A stretch of DNA of 44,008 nt from Treponema sp. (GTDB lineage Bacteria > Spirochaetota > Spirochaetia > Treponematales > Treponemataceae). This document shows positions 1 to 8,578 of this stretch, in pieces. The stretch is taken from assembly GCA_017468745.1 (NCBI GenBank), contig JAFUHS010000034.1:1-44008 (forward strand), written 5' to 3'. The position numbers and the translations under genes were made by a program. A model generated the notes under the pieces. It was given only the letters and a program-made list of their open reading frames with translations. It did not search any database and was not told the DNA's origin. How positions within the stretch are numbered: position 1 is the first letter of the stretch; every line of letters starts with the position of its first letter.

Positions 1-57
1 AGTGAATCTGATGAATTCGAAGAATTATCAGTAGAAGGAGATGAATCTTATGAGTGA
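1..57 (+). CDS. fliM: FliM flagellar motor switch protein, C-terminal end (partial)
   Basis: The frame is open from base 1 and stops at TGA 55-57, giving 18 residues of a very acidic tail ending in GDESYE. Nothing in these residues identifies the family. The call rests on position: in Treponema and other spirochaetes fliM lies directly before fliN/fliY, and the frame overlaps the fliN start by 8 nt, as expected for translationally coupled operon genes. FliM is the C-ring component that binds CheY-P. The gene is cut by the window edge, so only the tail can be judged. Confidence 0.55.
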   Translation, partial: SESDEFEELSVEGDESYE

Positions 58-1207
58 TGGAACAATATCACAGAGCGAAATTGACGCATTGTTGTCAGGC
101 GTTGATGTTGGAGGTCTTTCATCAGGTCCATCTTCCAATGTTAATATCGATACGGCAACGCTCTCTAAATTTGCCGACGGCTTAAAAGATAAGGCTGCCG
201 CAAATTTGAACGGTATGACAGGGGCAAATTTCGAGATTGGTGCTCCTTCCGTTGAAGCTATGGATCGGGATCAGCTTCTTGCAAAACTCCCTGAAATGGT
301 CGTTGCCGTTATGGCGGACTTTAATGCAGGTCTCAAAGGCGACCATCTCGTTCTCATAGCTCCTGACTTTGCTCAGAAAATCACAAGCCTGGTCAATAAA
401 GAGGAAAACGCCGAGCTGGATGACATGGCTCTTTCTGTAATCGGTGAGTTTATTTCAACTCACACTGGTTCAGAAATCACGGATCTCAGTTCTATCGCAG
501 GCCTTGCTTCGAATCCGCCTGAGGCTGTTCATGTGCCGAAGGCTATGGTTCGTATTCCACAGGGAACTTTCGCCTTGTTCACTTATCCTTTCTCACTTGA
601 AGGCCAGACTTACACTTTGTGGGAAGCTGTCTCTAGCGATGTCGCAGAAGGAATCGCAAAGACTCTCGGCGGCGGAACTCCTGATCCGGCTCCTGCAGGT
701 GGTACTCTCAATGCTGCCGATATGGCTTCAATGGCAAATCTTGCCGGCGGCCAGCCTCAGATGGGCGGTATGCAGATGGGAGGAATGGGCATGGGGGGAA
801 TGGCTCAGGCTCAGATGTCTATGGGTGGTTTCCAGCAGCCAATGATGGGCGGTATGCAGATGGGTGGAATGCCTATGGGAATGAGTATGCCGAATGTTCA
901 GTCTGTTCAGTATCCGAATCTTGCAGGAGGCCCGACAAGTCAGGAGCAGGGCAATATCGGTCTTATCATGGATGTAAACATGGAAATGACCGTAGAGCTT
1001 GGCCGTACCAAAAAACAGATTAAAGATATTCTTGGAATGGGTGAAGGTACAATCATCGAGCTTGATAAGCTGGCCGGTGAGCCTGTTGACATTCTCGTAA
1101 ACCATAAGCCGATAGCAAAAGGTGAGGTAGTTGTCATCGATGAAAACTTCGGTGTCCGTGTTACCGAAATCCTTTCTCCGATGGAGCGGGTGAGCGATCT
1201 TCACTAA
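50..1207 (+). CDS. fliN: FliN/FliY-type flagellar motor switch protein
   Basis: C-ring switch protein of the flagellar motor, 385 aa, much longer than enteric FliN (about 137 aa) and closer to the FliY type, which has a CheC/CheX-like N-terminal part fused to a FliN domain. The N-terminus has the EIDALLSG motif shared with FliM/FliY. Residues about 224-283 form a Met/Gly/Gln-rich linker made of repeated MGGMQMGG-like units. Residues about 302-385 are the FliN (SpoA) domain, with VNMEMTVELGRTKKQIKDIL and a terminal VRVTEILSP. I chose the ATG at 50 over the one at 41 because AAGGAG at 35-40 touches the earlier ATG but lies 9 nt before this one. It overlaps the fliM end by 8 nt. An intrinsic terminator follows the gene. 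Confidence 0.93.
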   Translation: MSDGTISQSEIDALLSGVDVGGLSSGPSSNVNIDTATLSKFADGLKDKAAANLNGMTGANFEIGAPSVEAMDRDQLLAKLPEMVVAVMADFNAGLKGDHLVLIAPDFAQKITSLVNKEENAELDDMALSVIGEFISTHTGSEITDLSSIAGLASNPPEAVHVPKAMVRIPQGTFALFTYPFSLEGQTYTLWEAVSSDVAEGIAKTLGGGTPDPAPAGGTLNAADMASMANLAGGQPQMGGMQMGGMGMGGMAQAQMSMGGFQQPMMGGMQMGGMPMGMSMPNVQSVQYPNLAGGPTSQEQGNIGLIMDVNMEMTVELGRTKKQIKDILGMGEGTIIELDKLAGEPVDILVNHKPIAKGEVVVIDENFGVRVTEILSPMERVSDLH

Positions 1208-1235
1208 TACTTTATAAAAATCATAAAAATTTCTG

Positions 1236-1275
1236 GCATCTGACGAAAAACTATTCGACAGATGCTTTTTTTTTT
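1236..1275 (+). terminator. Intrinsic terminator after fliN
   Basis: A perfect 7-bp stem (GCATCTG 1236-1242 with CAGATGC 1259-1265) is followed directly by ten T residues (1266-1275). The loop is 16 nt. It should end or attenuate the upstream flagellar transcript before fliO. Confidence 0.8.
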
Positions 1276-1283
1276 GCTATAAT
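1254..1283 (+). promoter_or_regulatory. Sigma-70-type promoter for fliO operon, overlapping the terminator
   Basis: TTCGAC (1254-1259) or TCGACA (1255-1260) is followed after 18 or 17 nt by a perfect extended -10, TGC-TATAAT (-10 at 1278-1283). The -35 lies in the loop and 3' arm of the fliN terminator, and the T-tract is the spacer. Start of transcription is expected near 1290, about 40 nt before the fliO ATG. Confidence 0.65.
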
Positions 1284-1330
1284 TAGGAATTAGAAAAAAT
1301 AAAACGATTTGTCAAAAAGTGGGTGGGATT

Positions 1331-2002
1331 ATGACAAACTTTTCTCGCAGTGTCTTGTTCAAGGCTGCCAGTCTTGGGCTTTTTTTCTCTATCTCTTCTT
1401 TTTCTGTGTCCGCACAGTCTTCTTCTGCCCTTGAGCAGGTTCAAATTCAGCAGGAAGCCCTTCCTTCAGCGGAAACTCAGTCAGCTCCTGTATCTTCTGA
1501 TAATGCCGGCTGGAACTGGAGTTCAGAGACTTATAGCCAGAACCAGCAGACTCCTTCGACTTTCGGTCTTTTTCTCCGTATGGTTCTTGCTCTTGCGGTC
1601 GTTCTCGGTCTGGCCTATCTTCTTGTGCGTTTTTTGAAAAGGGGGGCAAAACTTTCTGATTCAGATGACCCTTTCCTGAGACATGTCTCCCACATCTCTT
1701 TGAATTCGAACCGTTCCGTTGATGTGGTAACTATTCTGGATCATGCTTATATAATTGGCGTTTCTGATAATGCCGTTAATCTCCTTGGTGAAATAACGGA
1801 TAAGGAACTGGTAAATTCAATGAATCTTTACGCGGACAAAAATGACAACACGCATCGTCCCCGCTCTTTTGATGATATTCTTTCTATTTTTATGCCGGGG
1901 GCAAATCGCGGCAGTAAGAATCAGAATATTTTCGGTTCCAGCGTTCAGAATGTGACCGAATCTCTGCGGCGGCAGCGTGAACGATTGAACGAGGAAGAGT
2001 AG
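1331..2002 (+). CDS. fliO: FliO/FliZ-type flagellar biosynthetic protein
   Basis: Small bitopic membrane protein that helps assemble the FliP ring of the flagellar export gate. It has 223 aa: an N-terminal hydrophobic signal segment (to about residue 29, ending SVSAQS), a Gln/Ser-rich periplasmic stretch, one strong transmembrane helix at about 80-100 (VLALAVVLGLAYLLVRFL), then a cytoplasmic domain with the FliO-like HISLNSNRSVDVVTILDHAYIIGV core (quoted here only to mark residues about 120-143). ATG 1331 is preferred over GTG 1319 because GGTGGGA lies just upstream. FliO sequences diverge strongly, so the name relies on both topology and the position before fliP. Confidence 0.85.
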   Translation: MTNFSRSVLFKAASLGLFFSISSFSVSAQSSSALEQVQIQQEALPSAETQSAPVSSDNAGWNWSSETYSQNQQTPSTFGLFLRMVLALAVVLGLAYLLVRFLKRGAKLSDSDDPFLRHVSHISLNSNRSVDVVTILDHAYIIGVSDNAVNLLGEITDKELVNSMNLYADKNDNTHRPRSFDDILSIFMPGANRGSKNQNIFGSSVQNVTESLRRQRERLNEEE

Positions 2003-2003
2003 C

Positions 2004-2882
2004 ATGAAACAGATGATTACGGTTTCTTTTCACAAGTGGCTGCCCAGAATCGTGCTGGCGGCTTTTATCTCGATTTTCTGCCTCTTTCCGGTCGCATCTC
2101 AGTCACGGCAGAACAGGAATTTCCCTAATGGCTCCACGGGCGGCAGAACGGAAATGAGCGGAGATGTGCGGGGGCTTGATTTCCCCAACATCGATGTGAA
2201 TATCACGCGTCCCCAGTCAGGTCAGGAAGTCGCTTTTTCTGTTCAGCTTCTTCTTTTGCTCACTGTCCTTACCCTTGCGCCAAGTCTGCTTATCCTTACC
2301 ACCTGCTTTTTGCGTTTTTCAATCGTCCTTGATTTCATTAAGAGGGCGCTTTCTTTGCAGCAGGTGCCGCCGACTTCTGTCTTGAACGGAATCGCTCTTT
2401 TTATGACGATTTTTATCATGTTTCCCACCCTGCAGAATGTGTATAACAATGCAATCAAACCTCTTTCAAACGGTGAGATTTCGATTGAGCAGGCTTACCG
2501 CGAGGCTGAGGCTCCATTGCGTCTTTTCATGCTGAACCAAACCGTCACGCGGGCAAGCGATGGAAGTTTGCAGTCAAAGTATATTTCTTCTTTCCTTTCA
2601 ATGGCTAATCTTCCGGCTCCGCAAGGTCCTGATGACATTCCGACTTATGTCATTATACCGGCTTATATCCTGCATGAACTTACTGTTGCATTTAAAATCG
2701 GTGTCTACCTTTATATTCCCTTTATCGTTATCGATATGGTCGTCGCTTCAATCCTTATGAGCATGGGCATGATGATGCTGCCTCCGGTTCAGATTTCAAT
2801 GCCTTTTAAATTAATGCTTTTTGTCATGGTTGACGGCTGGGGACTTTTGACACAGCAGCTTTTTATATCGGTGATTCAGTGA
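2004..2882 (+). CDS. fliP: FliP flagellar export gate protein
   Basis: Core subunit of the FliP5-FliQ4-FliR1 export gate. It has 292 aa, with a cleavable signal peptide (hydrophobic core IVLAAFISIFCLFPVASQS) typical of FliP. The first membrane segment carries the FliP signature LTLAPSLLILTTCFLRFSIV (residues about 91-110). Two C-terminal helices follow, including IPFIVIDMVVASILMSMGMM. The region between signal peptide and first helix (about 35-75) is somewhat longer than in enteric FliP (245 aa). SD GAGGAAGAG precedes ATG 2004, one base after the fliO stop. Confidence 0.96.
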   Translation: MKQMITVSFHKWLPRIVLAAFISIFCLFPVASQSRQNRNFPNGSTGGRTEMSGDVRGLDFPNIDVNITRPQSGQEVAFSVQLLLLLTVLTLAPSLLILTTCFLRFSIVLDFIKRALSLQQVPPTSVLNGIALFMTIFIMFPTLQNVYNNAIKPLSNGEISIEQAYREAEAPLRLFMLNQTVTRASDGSLQSKYISSFLSMANLPAPQGPDDIPTYVIIPAYILHELTVAFKIGVYLYIPFIVIDMVVASILMSMGMMMLPPVQISMPFKLMLFVMVDGWGLLTQQLFISVIQ

Positions 2883-2897
2883 TAAAGGAGGTTTCCT

Positions 2898-3170
2898 ATG
2901 TCTGTTGGAATGATTGTAAATCTTATGCGAGGGGCTGTTTTTCAGGTTTTCATCCTTTGCGCTCCTGTTCTCGGTGCGGCTCTTATTGTCGGCCTCATCG
3001 TTGCGATTTTTCAGGCGACTACTTCGATTCAGGAACAGACTCTTACTTTTTTGCCCAAGATGCTGGTTATTCTGCTTATTCTCGCTCTTCTGGGCGGCTG
3101 GATGTTCAGTATGACAGGAACTTACACCGTTAACCTTTTCTCGCAAATTGCATCTCTTGCAAGAAGCTAG
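2898..3170 (+). CDS. fliQ: FliQ flagellar export gate protein
   Basis: Export-gate subunit with 90 aa and two transmembrane hairpins, the normal FliQ size. The family core is visible: GLIVAIFQATTSIQEQTLTF (residues about 32-51) with the conserved Gln-rich turn, and the helix MLVILLILALLGGWM. The first residues, MSVGMIVNLMRGAVFQ, also fit the family. A very strong SD (AAAGGAGG at about 2883-2890) precedes ATG 2898. It lies 15 nt after fliP. Confidence 0.96.
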   Translation: MSVGMIVNLMRGAVFQVFILCAPVLGAALIVGLIVAIFQATTSIQEQTLTFLPKMLVILLILALLGGWMFSMTGTYTVNLFSQIASLARS

Positions 3171-3176
3171 ACTTTT

Positions 3177-3980
3177 ATGTTGGAGCGGATTCTTGCCAAC
3201 AGTCCTGTTTTTCTCTTGATTGCGGTGCGTTGTTTCGCCCTCATTATGACGATTCCTCTTTTTTCGATTCGTACTGTCTCTCGTATCGCGAAACTTGCGC
3301 TTACAGGCTTCATGGCATATCTGATTTTTCCCCATGTGGATTTTTCAGCTTACGCGCCTTATATTTCTTCTGACGGGGCTATATCACTTCCTTACATAAT
3401 GCTTTTGATTGGCGAGGGGGCGATAGGAATCATCACCGGTTTTTATGTGACGATTATTTTTGCGGCTTTCAGTTCTGCCGGTCAGTTTTTTGCATTCCAG
3501 ATGGGCTTTTCTGCCTCCGAAGTATACGATGCTCTTTCTCAGGTCGAAAATCCGCTCATGGGGCAGTTTTTTAACTTCGTCGCCATGCTTATTTTTTTGC
3601 AGAATGACTGGGCTCTAATGCTCTTTTCCCGAGCCCTTGTCTCAAGCTTTGATTCCCTTAACGCTCTTTCTTTAGCGATTCAGCGCGAAGAGATGCTCCG
3701 TTTTTTGCTGGGAGGATTGACAAAGCTTTTTGCCGATGCTTTCGTGATTTCCCTTCCGATTATGGGGACGCTGCTTCTTGTCTCAGTGACAATGGGAATA
3801 CTTTCAAAAGCCGCTCCGCAGATGAACTTGATGAGCGAAGGTTTCCCAATCATGATTCTTATTTCCTTCTTCATTATTATGACTCTTTTCCCGCAGATTT
3901 GTGAATTTTTCATACATTCTTTTGCTTCCGGATTTGAAAGCATGCTTCGTTCTTTCTCCATTGCAGGAGGCGCGTCATGA
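3177..3980 (+). CDS. fliR: FliR flagellar export gate protein
   Basis: Single-copy export-gate subunit with 267 aa and six predicted membrane segments. Typical FliR features are the opening hydrophobic run with an RCFALIMTIPLFS segment, and the central FAAFSSAGQFFAFQMGFSAS stretch (residues about 97-116), equivalent to the conserved GQ..A.Q.GfaMa region. The C-terminus overlaps the flhB start by 4 nt (ATGA). No good SD precedes ATG 3177, so coupling to fliQ seven bases upstream is likely. Confidence 0.95.
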   Translation: MLERILANSPVFLLIAVRCFALIMTIPLFSIRTVSRIAKLALTGFMAYLIFPHVDFSAYAPYISSDGAISLPYIMLLIGEGAIGIITGFYVTIIFAAFSSAGQFFAFQMGFSASEVYDALSQVENPLMGQFFNFVAMLIFLQNDWALMLFSRALVSSFDSLNALSLAIQREEMLRFLLGGLTKLFADAFVISLPIMGTLLLVSVTMGILSKAAPQMNLMSEGFPIMILISFFIIMTLFPQICEFFIHSFASGFESMLRSFSIAGGAS

Positions 3981-5131
3981 GCAGCGAGGAATTTGAATTC
4001 ATCGATTTGCAGTGGTTTGCTGCTGAGGACGAGGGGAGAACTGAAGAACCTTCCGAGTATAAACTCCGTAAAGCCAGGGAAGAAGGCCGTGTCGCAAAAA
4101 GTCAGGAATTATGTTCTGCTCTGGTGATGCTGGTTACCGTTATCGTTCTGGTTATTGCGGCTCCCTATTTCTGGGGCTGGTGTGAGGAAACTCTTGTTTT
4201 TTACTTTACGCACATAAATGAAGATGAAATGTTCCAGAGACGCTTTTTCTTTCAGTTTCTTGTTTCACTGGCTAAGATGGTTTTGCCCCTTGCTCTTTGC
4301 GGAACGGTTGCCGGGGTTCTTGCGAATCTCATTCAGAACAGGGGTTTTATTTTTTCTACCAAACCGATTGAGCCTCAGTTTTCTAAAATTGCGCCTCGAA
4401 TCGGTCAGTATCTCAAAAAGACGATTTTCTCTTTTGAAGGCGGCTTTAATGTCATAAAGTCTTTCGTAAAAATCGGACTTGTCTTTTTTATTGCCTATAT
4501 CATTATCAGAACCAGTGTTTTTGAAATCGTTGAGGTTGAGAATCCTTCTGATCCGTCGCAGCAGAAGGTTGTAATTCTTTCGTTGATAAACAGTTCGAAT
4601 CTTAGCAAGTCAATTGGTCTTATCGCCTGGACGGCAGCTAAAATCTTGGCCGTGAGTGCTGTCGTCTTCATTGCCGTTTCCATACCTGATTATCTCGTTC
4701 AGAGAAAGCAGTTTATTGAAAGCATGAAAATGACCAAGCAGGAAGTAAAGCAGGAATACAAGGAAATGGAAGGAGATCCTGAGGTCAAGGCGCATTTGCA
4801 GGCGGCTCAGAGGGAACTATTGCAGCGTAATATGCCTCAGCAGGTCGCGAAATCTGATGTGGTAATTACCAACCCGACTCATTTTGCAGTGGCTTTAATG
4901 TATGACTCGGCAGTTTCTGCGGCTCCGCAGGTTATGGCGAAGGGGGCGGATAATTTAGCTTTCAGAATCAGGGAGATTGCGAAGGAGAATGATGTTCCCA
5001 TTGTGGAAAATCGTCCTTTAGCTCGTGGACTCTATGCAGAAACGGAAATTGGTGATATAATTCCAAGTGAGTATTATACGGCTATTTCTGTCGTTTATGC
5101 TCATCTTGAAAAATTCAATAACAAAAAGTAG
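3977..5131 (+). CDS. flhB: FlhB flagellar export switch protein
   Basis: Substrate-specificity switch of the flagellar type III export machine, 384 aa. The N-terminus carries the FlhB signature RTEEPSEYKLRKAREEGRVA (residues about 16-35), four transmembrane helices follow, then a cytoplasmic domain with the self-cleaving NPTH motif (Asn-Pro at about 299-300, in VVITNPTHFAVAL). The conserved IVENRPLARGLY segment follows. All residues expected for autocleavage are present. The gene overlaps fliR by 4 nt and precedes flhA by 25 nt. Confidence 0.97.
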   Translation: MSSEEFEFIDLQWFAAEDEGRTEEPSEYKLRKAREEGRVAKSQELCSALVMLVTVIVLVIAAPYFWGWCEETLVFYFTHINEDEMFQRRFFFQFLVSLAKMVLPLALCGTVAGVLANLIQNRGFIFSTKPIEPQFSKIAPRIGQYLKKTIFSFEGGFNVIKSFVKIGLVFFIAYIIIRTSVFEIVEVENPSDPSQQKVVILSLINSSNLSKSIGLIAWTAAKILAVSAVVFIAVSIPDYLVQRKQFIESMKMTKQEVKQEYKEMEGDPEVKAHLQAAQRELLQRNMPQQVAKSDVVITNPTHFAVALMYDSAVSAAPQVMAKGADNLAFRIREIAKENDVPIVENRPLARGLYAETEIGDIIPSEYYTAISVVYAHLEKFNNKK

Positions 5132-5156
5132 TGAGCTATTTCGGGTGGGGATTTGA

Positions 5157-7301
5157 ATGGCGAGCCGTTTTAATTTAAAAAATGTTTTGGGGAACATTGA
5201 AAATCATCTTGTCGCAGCCTTTGCTATTGCGATAATCATGGGGCTTTTGATGCCGGTTCCTGGCGTACTCCTTGATTTGATGATGATTGCCAACATATCG
5301 ATTTCTGTCGTTGTTCTTCTTGTCGTTCTCTATACGCCTAAATCCTCAGATTTTACATCTTTTCCACGGGTTCTGCTTTTTGCCACGCTTTACGGACTGG
5401 CCCTCAATGTCTGCTCAACCCGCCTTATTTTGCAAAAGGCTTTTGCTACTGGCTACAGGGGCTTTCCCGGTCAGATGCTCAAGGCTTTTTCTTCCATTGT
5501 AACTGGTGACACTATAGCCAAGCCTTCAACTACCGGTCTTGTAATCGGTATGGTTATTTTCGTAATCCTTATCATCATTCAGGTCATCGTCATCACTAAA
5601 GGTGCTACGCGAGTTTCTGAGGTTGCCGCACGATTCAGCTTGGATTCCATGAACCAGAAGTTTTTCGCCGTTGATTCTGAGCTTAATTCCGGCTACATAA
5701 CTGACGAAGAGGCCAGAAACAAAAAAGCCGCCATTCAGCGGGACATCGACTTTTACTCCAGCATGGACGGTGCCTCAAAATTCGTCAGCGGAAATGTAAA
5801 GGCCGGAATCTTCATCACCGCAATCGACCTGGTTGCCGGCATTATCGTAGGCGTTGCCATCGGACGGATGCCTTTCGGAGAGGCGGCCGGCACATATTCC
5901 CGTCTTACTATTGGTGACGGTCTTTTAGGTCAGCTTCCGTCACTTTTGCTTTCATTCGCCACTGGTCTTATCGTTACGGGAAATTCCAGCGAGGAAGTTC
6001 TTGGAAAACAGCTTAAACAGCAGCTTACGAACAGCGGCTATGTCTTCATCATCACTGGAGTTACCCTGGCTCTTATGAGCCTTATCCCCAACTTTCCCTG
6101 GTATCTTTTGCTTCCTATGGGCGGTCTTTTTGTATTTTACGGATACCGCCTTATCAGGAATGAGAAGGCTTCATTTGCAAAAAAACTTGAGGAAGAGCAG
6201 AATGCAAAAAACAAAAAAGCCAGCGGAGAAAACGGAGAAGTCAGCCCCGTCGTTCCCCTTGATGCCCTTTGCCTTGAACTCGGTTACGCCCTTATTCCTC
6301 TCGTTGATAAAGAGAAGGGGGCTGAGCTGCTTGAGAGAATTACCCGAATCCGAAAGGAAGCTGGTCTGGATCTTGGCCTTGTCGTTCCGAAAATCCGCAT
6401 CATTGACAATATGACTCTGGCCCCGGATGAGTACAGCTTTAAAATCAAGGGAATTGAGGCCGGTCGTTCTAAAATCAAGCTCGGCTATTATATGTGCATG
6501 AATACAGGTGCTGTTACGGAGGAAATAAAAGGTGAGCCGACTTTTGACCCTGCCTTTAATGTGCCTGCTATCTGGGTGAACGAGGATCAGCGCGATGAAG
6601 CTGAACGCGCAGGATATGCGGTTGTCGATCCTCCTACTATTATCGCTACTCATATCACGGAGATTATCCGCTCTCATGCGGCAGAAATCCTCGGTCGCCT
6701 TGAAACAAAAGCTATTATCGACAAAATCAAAGAGTCAAATCCTGTGGTTGTCGATGAAGTTCTTTCTACTTACAAATATACTTACGGTGAAATTGAACAT
6801 GTGCTTCAGGATTTGCTTCGTGAGCAGGTCTCTATCCGTAATATCGTCGCAATCCTTGAGACTCTTGCCAACTATGGAAATTTACCCCACAACAATTGGC
6901 TTTTGGTCGAGAAGGTACGCGAGGCGTTGGGACTGCAGATTTGTCTGCAATATATAGATCCCCATGACCCAAACAAAAAATTAAGTGTCTTGCAGGTTTC
7001 TCAGTCGGCATCTGAAAAAATCCTGCAGCATTGTGTCGTTCCTAATGATGGAAGCAGACCTAGCCTTGCCTTTGATCCTGTTGACTCGCGCCACTGGATT
7101 AGTTCTGTCAGTTCTGCGATTGCTTCGGTCCGTGAGCGAAATTATTTCCCTATTTTGCTTTGTGGAACGGCTGAGGTTCGCCAGCTTGTCTATCACTCAA
7201 TCATCCGGGAAATGCCAGGTACGGTGGTTCTTTCGGTGCGTGAAGTGGTCGCTGCTGGTAAGAGTGTTAATCTGGAAATTCTTGGAGAAATAAATGTATA
7301 A
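5157..7301 (+). CDS. flhA: FlhA flagellar export apparatus protein
   Basis: Largest export-gate protein, 714 aa (family about 690). The N-terminal half is membrane-embedded (helices in residues about 18-335). It contains the FHIPEP-family signature region around LLFATLYGLALNVCSTRLIL (residues about 72-91) and the conserved cytoplasmic loop with FSLDSMNQKFFAVDSEL. A linker rich in Lys/Glu/Asn (about 342-365) leads to the cytosolic nonamer-forming domain that receives chaperone-substrate complexes. It ends in SVREVVAAGKSVNLEILGEI, typical of the family. SD GGTGGGGAT precedes ATG 5157. The 3' end overlaps flhF by 8 nt. Confidence 0.97.
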   Translation: MASRFNLKNVLGNIENHLVAAFAIAIIMGLLMPVPGVLLDLMMIANISISVVVLLVVLYTPKSSDFTSFPRVLLFATLYGLALNVCSTRLILQKAFATGYRGFPGQMLKAFSSIVTGDTIAKPSTTGLVIGMVIFVILIIIQVIVITKGATRVSEVAARFSLDSMNQKFFAVDSELNSGYITDEEARNKKAAIQRDIDFYSSMDGASKFVSGNVKAGIFITAIDLVAGIIVGVAIGRMPFGEAAGTYSRLTIGDGLLGQLPSLLLSFATGLIVTGNSSEEVLGKQLKQQLTNSGYVFIITGVTLALMSLIPNFPWYLLLPMGGLFVFYGYRLIRNEKASFAKKLEEEQNAKNKKASGENGEVSPVVPLDALCLELGYALIPLVDKEKGAELLERITRIRKEAGLDLGLVVPKIRIIDNMTLAPDEYSFKIKGIEAGRSKIKLGYYMCMNTGAVTEEIKGEPTFDPAFNVPAIWVNEDQRDEAERAGYAVVDPPTIIATHITEIIRSHAAEILGRLETKAIIDKIKESNPVVVDEVLSTYKYTYGEIEHVLQDLLREQVSIRNIVAILETLANYGNLPHNNWLLVEKVREALGLQICLQYIDPHDPNKKLSVLQVSQSASEKILQHCVVPNDGSRPSLAFDPVDSRHWISSVSSAIASVRERNYFPILLCGTAEVRQLVYHSIIREMPGTVVLSVREVVAAGKSVNLEILGEINV

Positions 7302-8577
7302 CGAAGGTATTGGCTTAGCTGAAGTAAAAAAATCCTCTCCATCTCCCTATACTGGAATTACCGGATATTCTAGGAAGGATGGTGAGATTCTGACAATTGT
7401 CGGAAAGGATTTTGAAGATTGTAAGCAGAAGTTATTCAGAGAGTATGGTCGTAATTATACGATTGTAGGTCGCCGTCCTAAATTTATAGGCGGATTTCTC
7501 GGCTTCGGTCAGAAAGAAGGCCTGGAAGTGCGGTATACAATCGGTCTGCAAAAACAGGTTTCACCGCAAGAGGAATTTCAGCGGAATCGGGATGAGATTC
7601 TCAATAAAGCTGGAACTTCTGTTACGAATACTATGCAGATTGCCAATATCGATAAAAAAATCAATGATTTTGAAAAAAAGATGGAGCAGAAACTCAATGA
7701 TATTGCGAATGCGACCAGAGCGGGAGATAAGCCAGAGTCAATTCAAAAAATTGAAGATTTGCTTCAGGAAAACGAATTTACTTTCTCATATATAAATAAA
7801 ATCACCACACGATTGAAGGCTGAGCTTTCTGTTGATCAGCTGGAGAACTTTGATTTTGTGCAGAAGAAAGTTATCGATTGGATTGGTGAGTCAATAAGTA
7901 TAGCTCCAAAACTTCCCCACACATTTCCCCATGTTGTTATCGTCGTCGGTCCTACAGGGGTGGGCAAGACAACGACTATTGCGAAATTTGCAGTTAATCT
8001 CATAAAAGAAGCTCATGAAAAAAATGAGCCCCGTCCAAGAATCCGTATGCTTACGACCGATCATACGCGAGTGGGGGCTGTCGAGCAGATTAAGCGTTAT
8101 GGCGATGTCATGGAGATTGCCGTTGACAAAGCAGAAACAGCCGATGATGTTAAAAAAATCTTTGATACCTATAAGGACAATCTCGATGTGCTTTTCATTG
8201 ATACGCCGGGATATAGCCCGAAAGATTTTGAGAATCTCGGAAAAATGCGAAAAATGCTGGAGGTTCAGGGTTTTCATCCGGATGTTTACCTTGCGGCTAC
8301 GGCATCTTCAAAGGCCCGCGATTTGAATTCGATTATTCAGAATTATGAGGTCTTTAATTTCTCATCTGTTATTATTACAAAATGGGATGAGACTTCTGCA
8401 ATCGGCAATGTAATCAGCGTTCTTTCAGAAAAAGGAAAATCAGTTTCATATATCACTGACGGACAGACCGTTACTAAAAACATAGAGCGCTCTTCTGTAG
8501 TGAGGTTTTTAACAAATTTACACGATTTTACCGTAGACCGTAATCATATAGACGAAAAATTCCCGGAGGATAAGTAA
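7294..8577 (+). CDS. flhF: FlhF, SRP-type GTPase for flagellar placement
   Basis: SRP-family GTPase that, with FlhG, sets the number and polar position of flagella, which in spirochaetes are the subpolar periplasmic filaments. It has 427 aa. An N-terminal basic domain (about 1-90) and a coiled-coil-rich middle (about 100-160) precede the NG domain. The P-loop GPTGVGKTTTIAKFA is at about residue 216-230, the TTDHTRVGAVEQIKRYGDV region matches the SRP insertion-box surroundings, G3 is DTPGYSPKD at about 304, and TKWDE serves as the base-specificity motif. SD GGAG at 7284-7287 precedes ATG 7294. FlhG follows after one base. Confidence 0.95.
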   Translation: MYNEGIGLAEVKKSSPSPYTGITGYSRKDGEILTIVGKDFEDCKQKLFREYGRNYTIVGRRPKFIGGFLGFGQKEGLEVRYTIGLQKQVSPQEEFQRNRDEILNKAGTSVTNTMQIANIDKKINDFEKKMEQKLNDIANATRAGDKPESIQKIEDLLQENEFTFSYINKITTRLKAELSVDQLENFDFVQKKVIDWIGESISIAPKLPHTFPHVVIVVGPTGVGKTTTIAKFAVNLIKEAHEKNEPRPRIRMLTTDHTRVGAVEQIKRYGDVMEIAVDKAETADDVKKIFDTYKDNLDVLFIDTPGYSPKDFENLGKMRKMLEVQGFHPDVYLAATASSKARDLNSIIQNYEVFNFSSVIITKWDETSAIGNVISVLSEKGKSVSYITDGQTVTKNIERSSVVRFLTNLHDFTVDRNHIDEKFPEDK

Positions 8578-8578
8578 T

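Noticed and set aside
728..1204. 158-codon open frame on the minus strand inside fliN
   Set aside because: It is antisense to the Met/Gly repeats of fliN, is His-rich with no family pattern, and has no SD.
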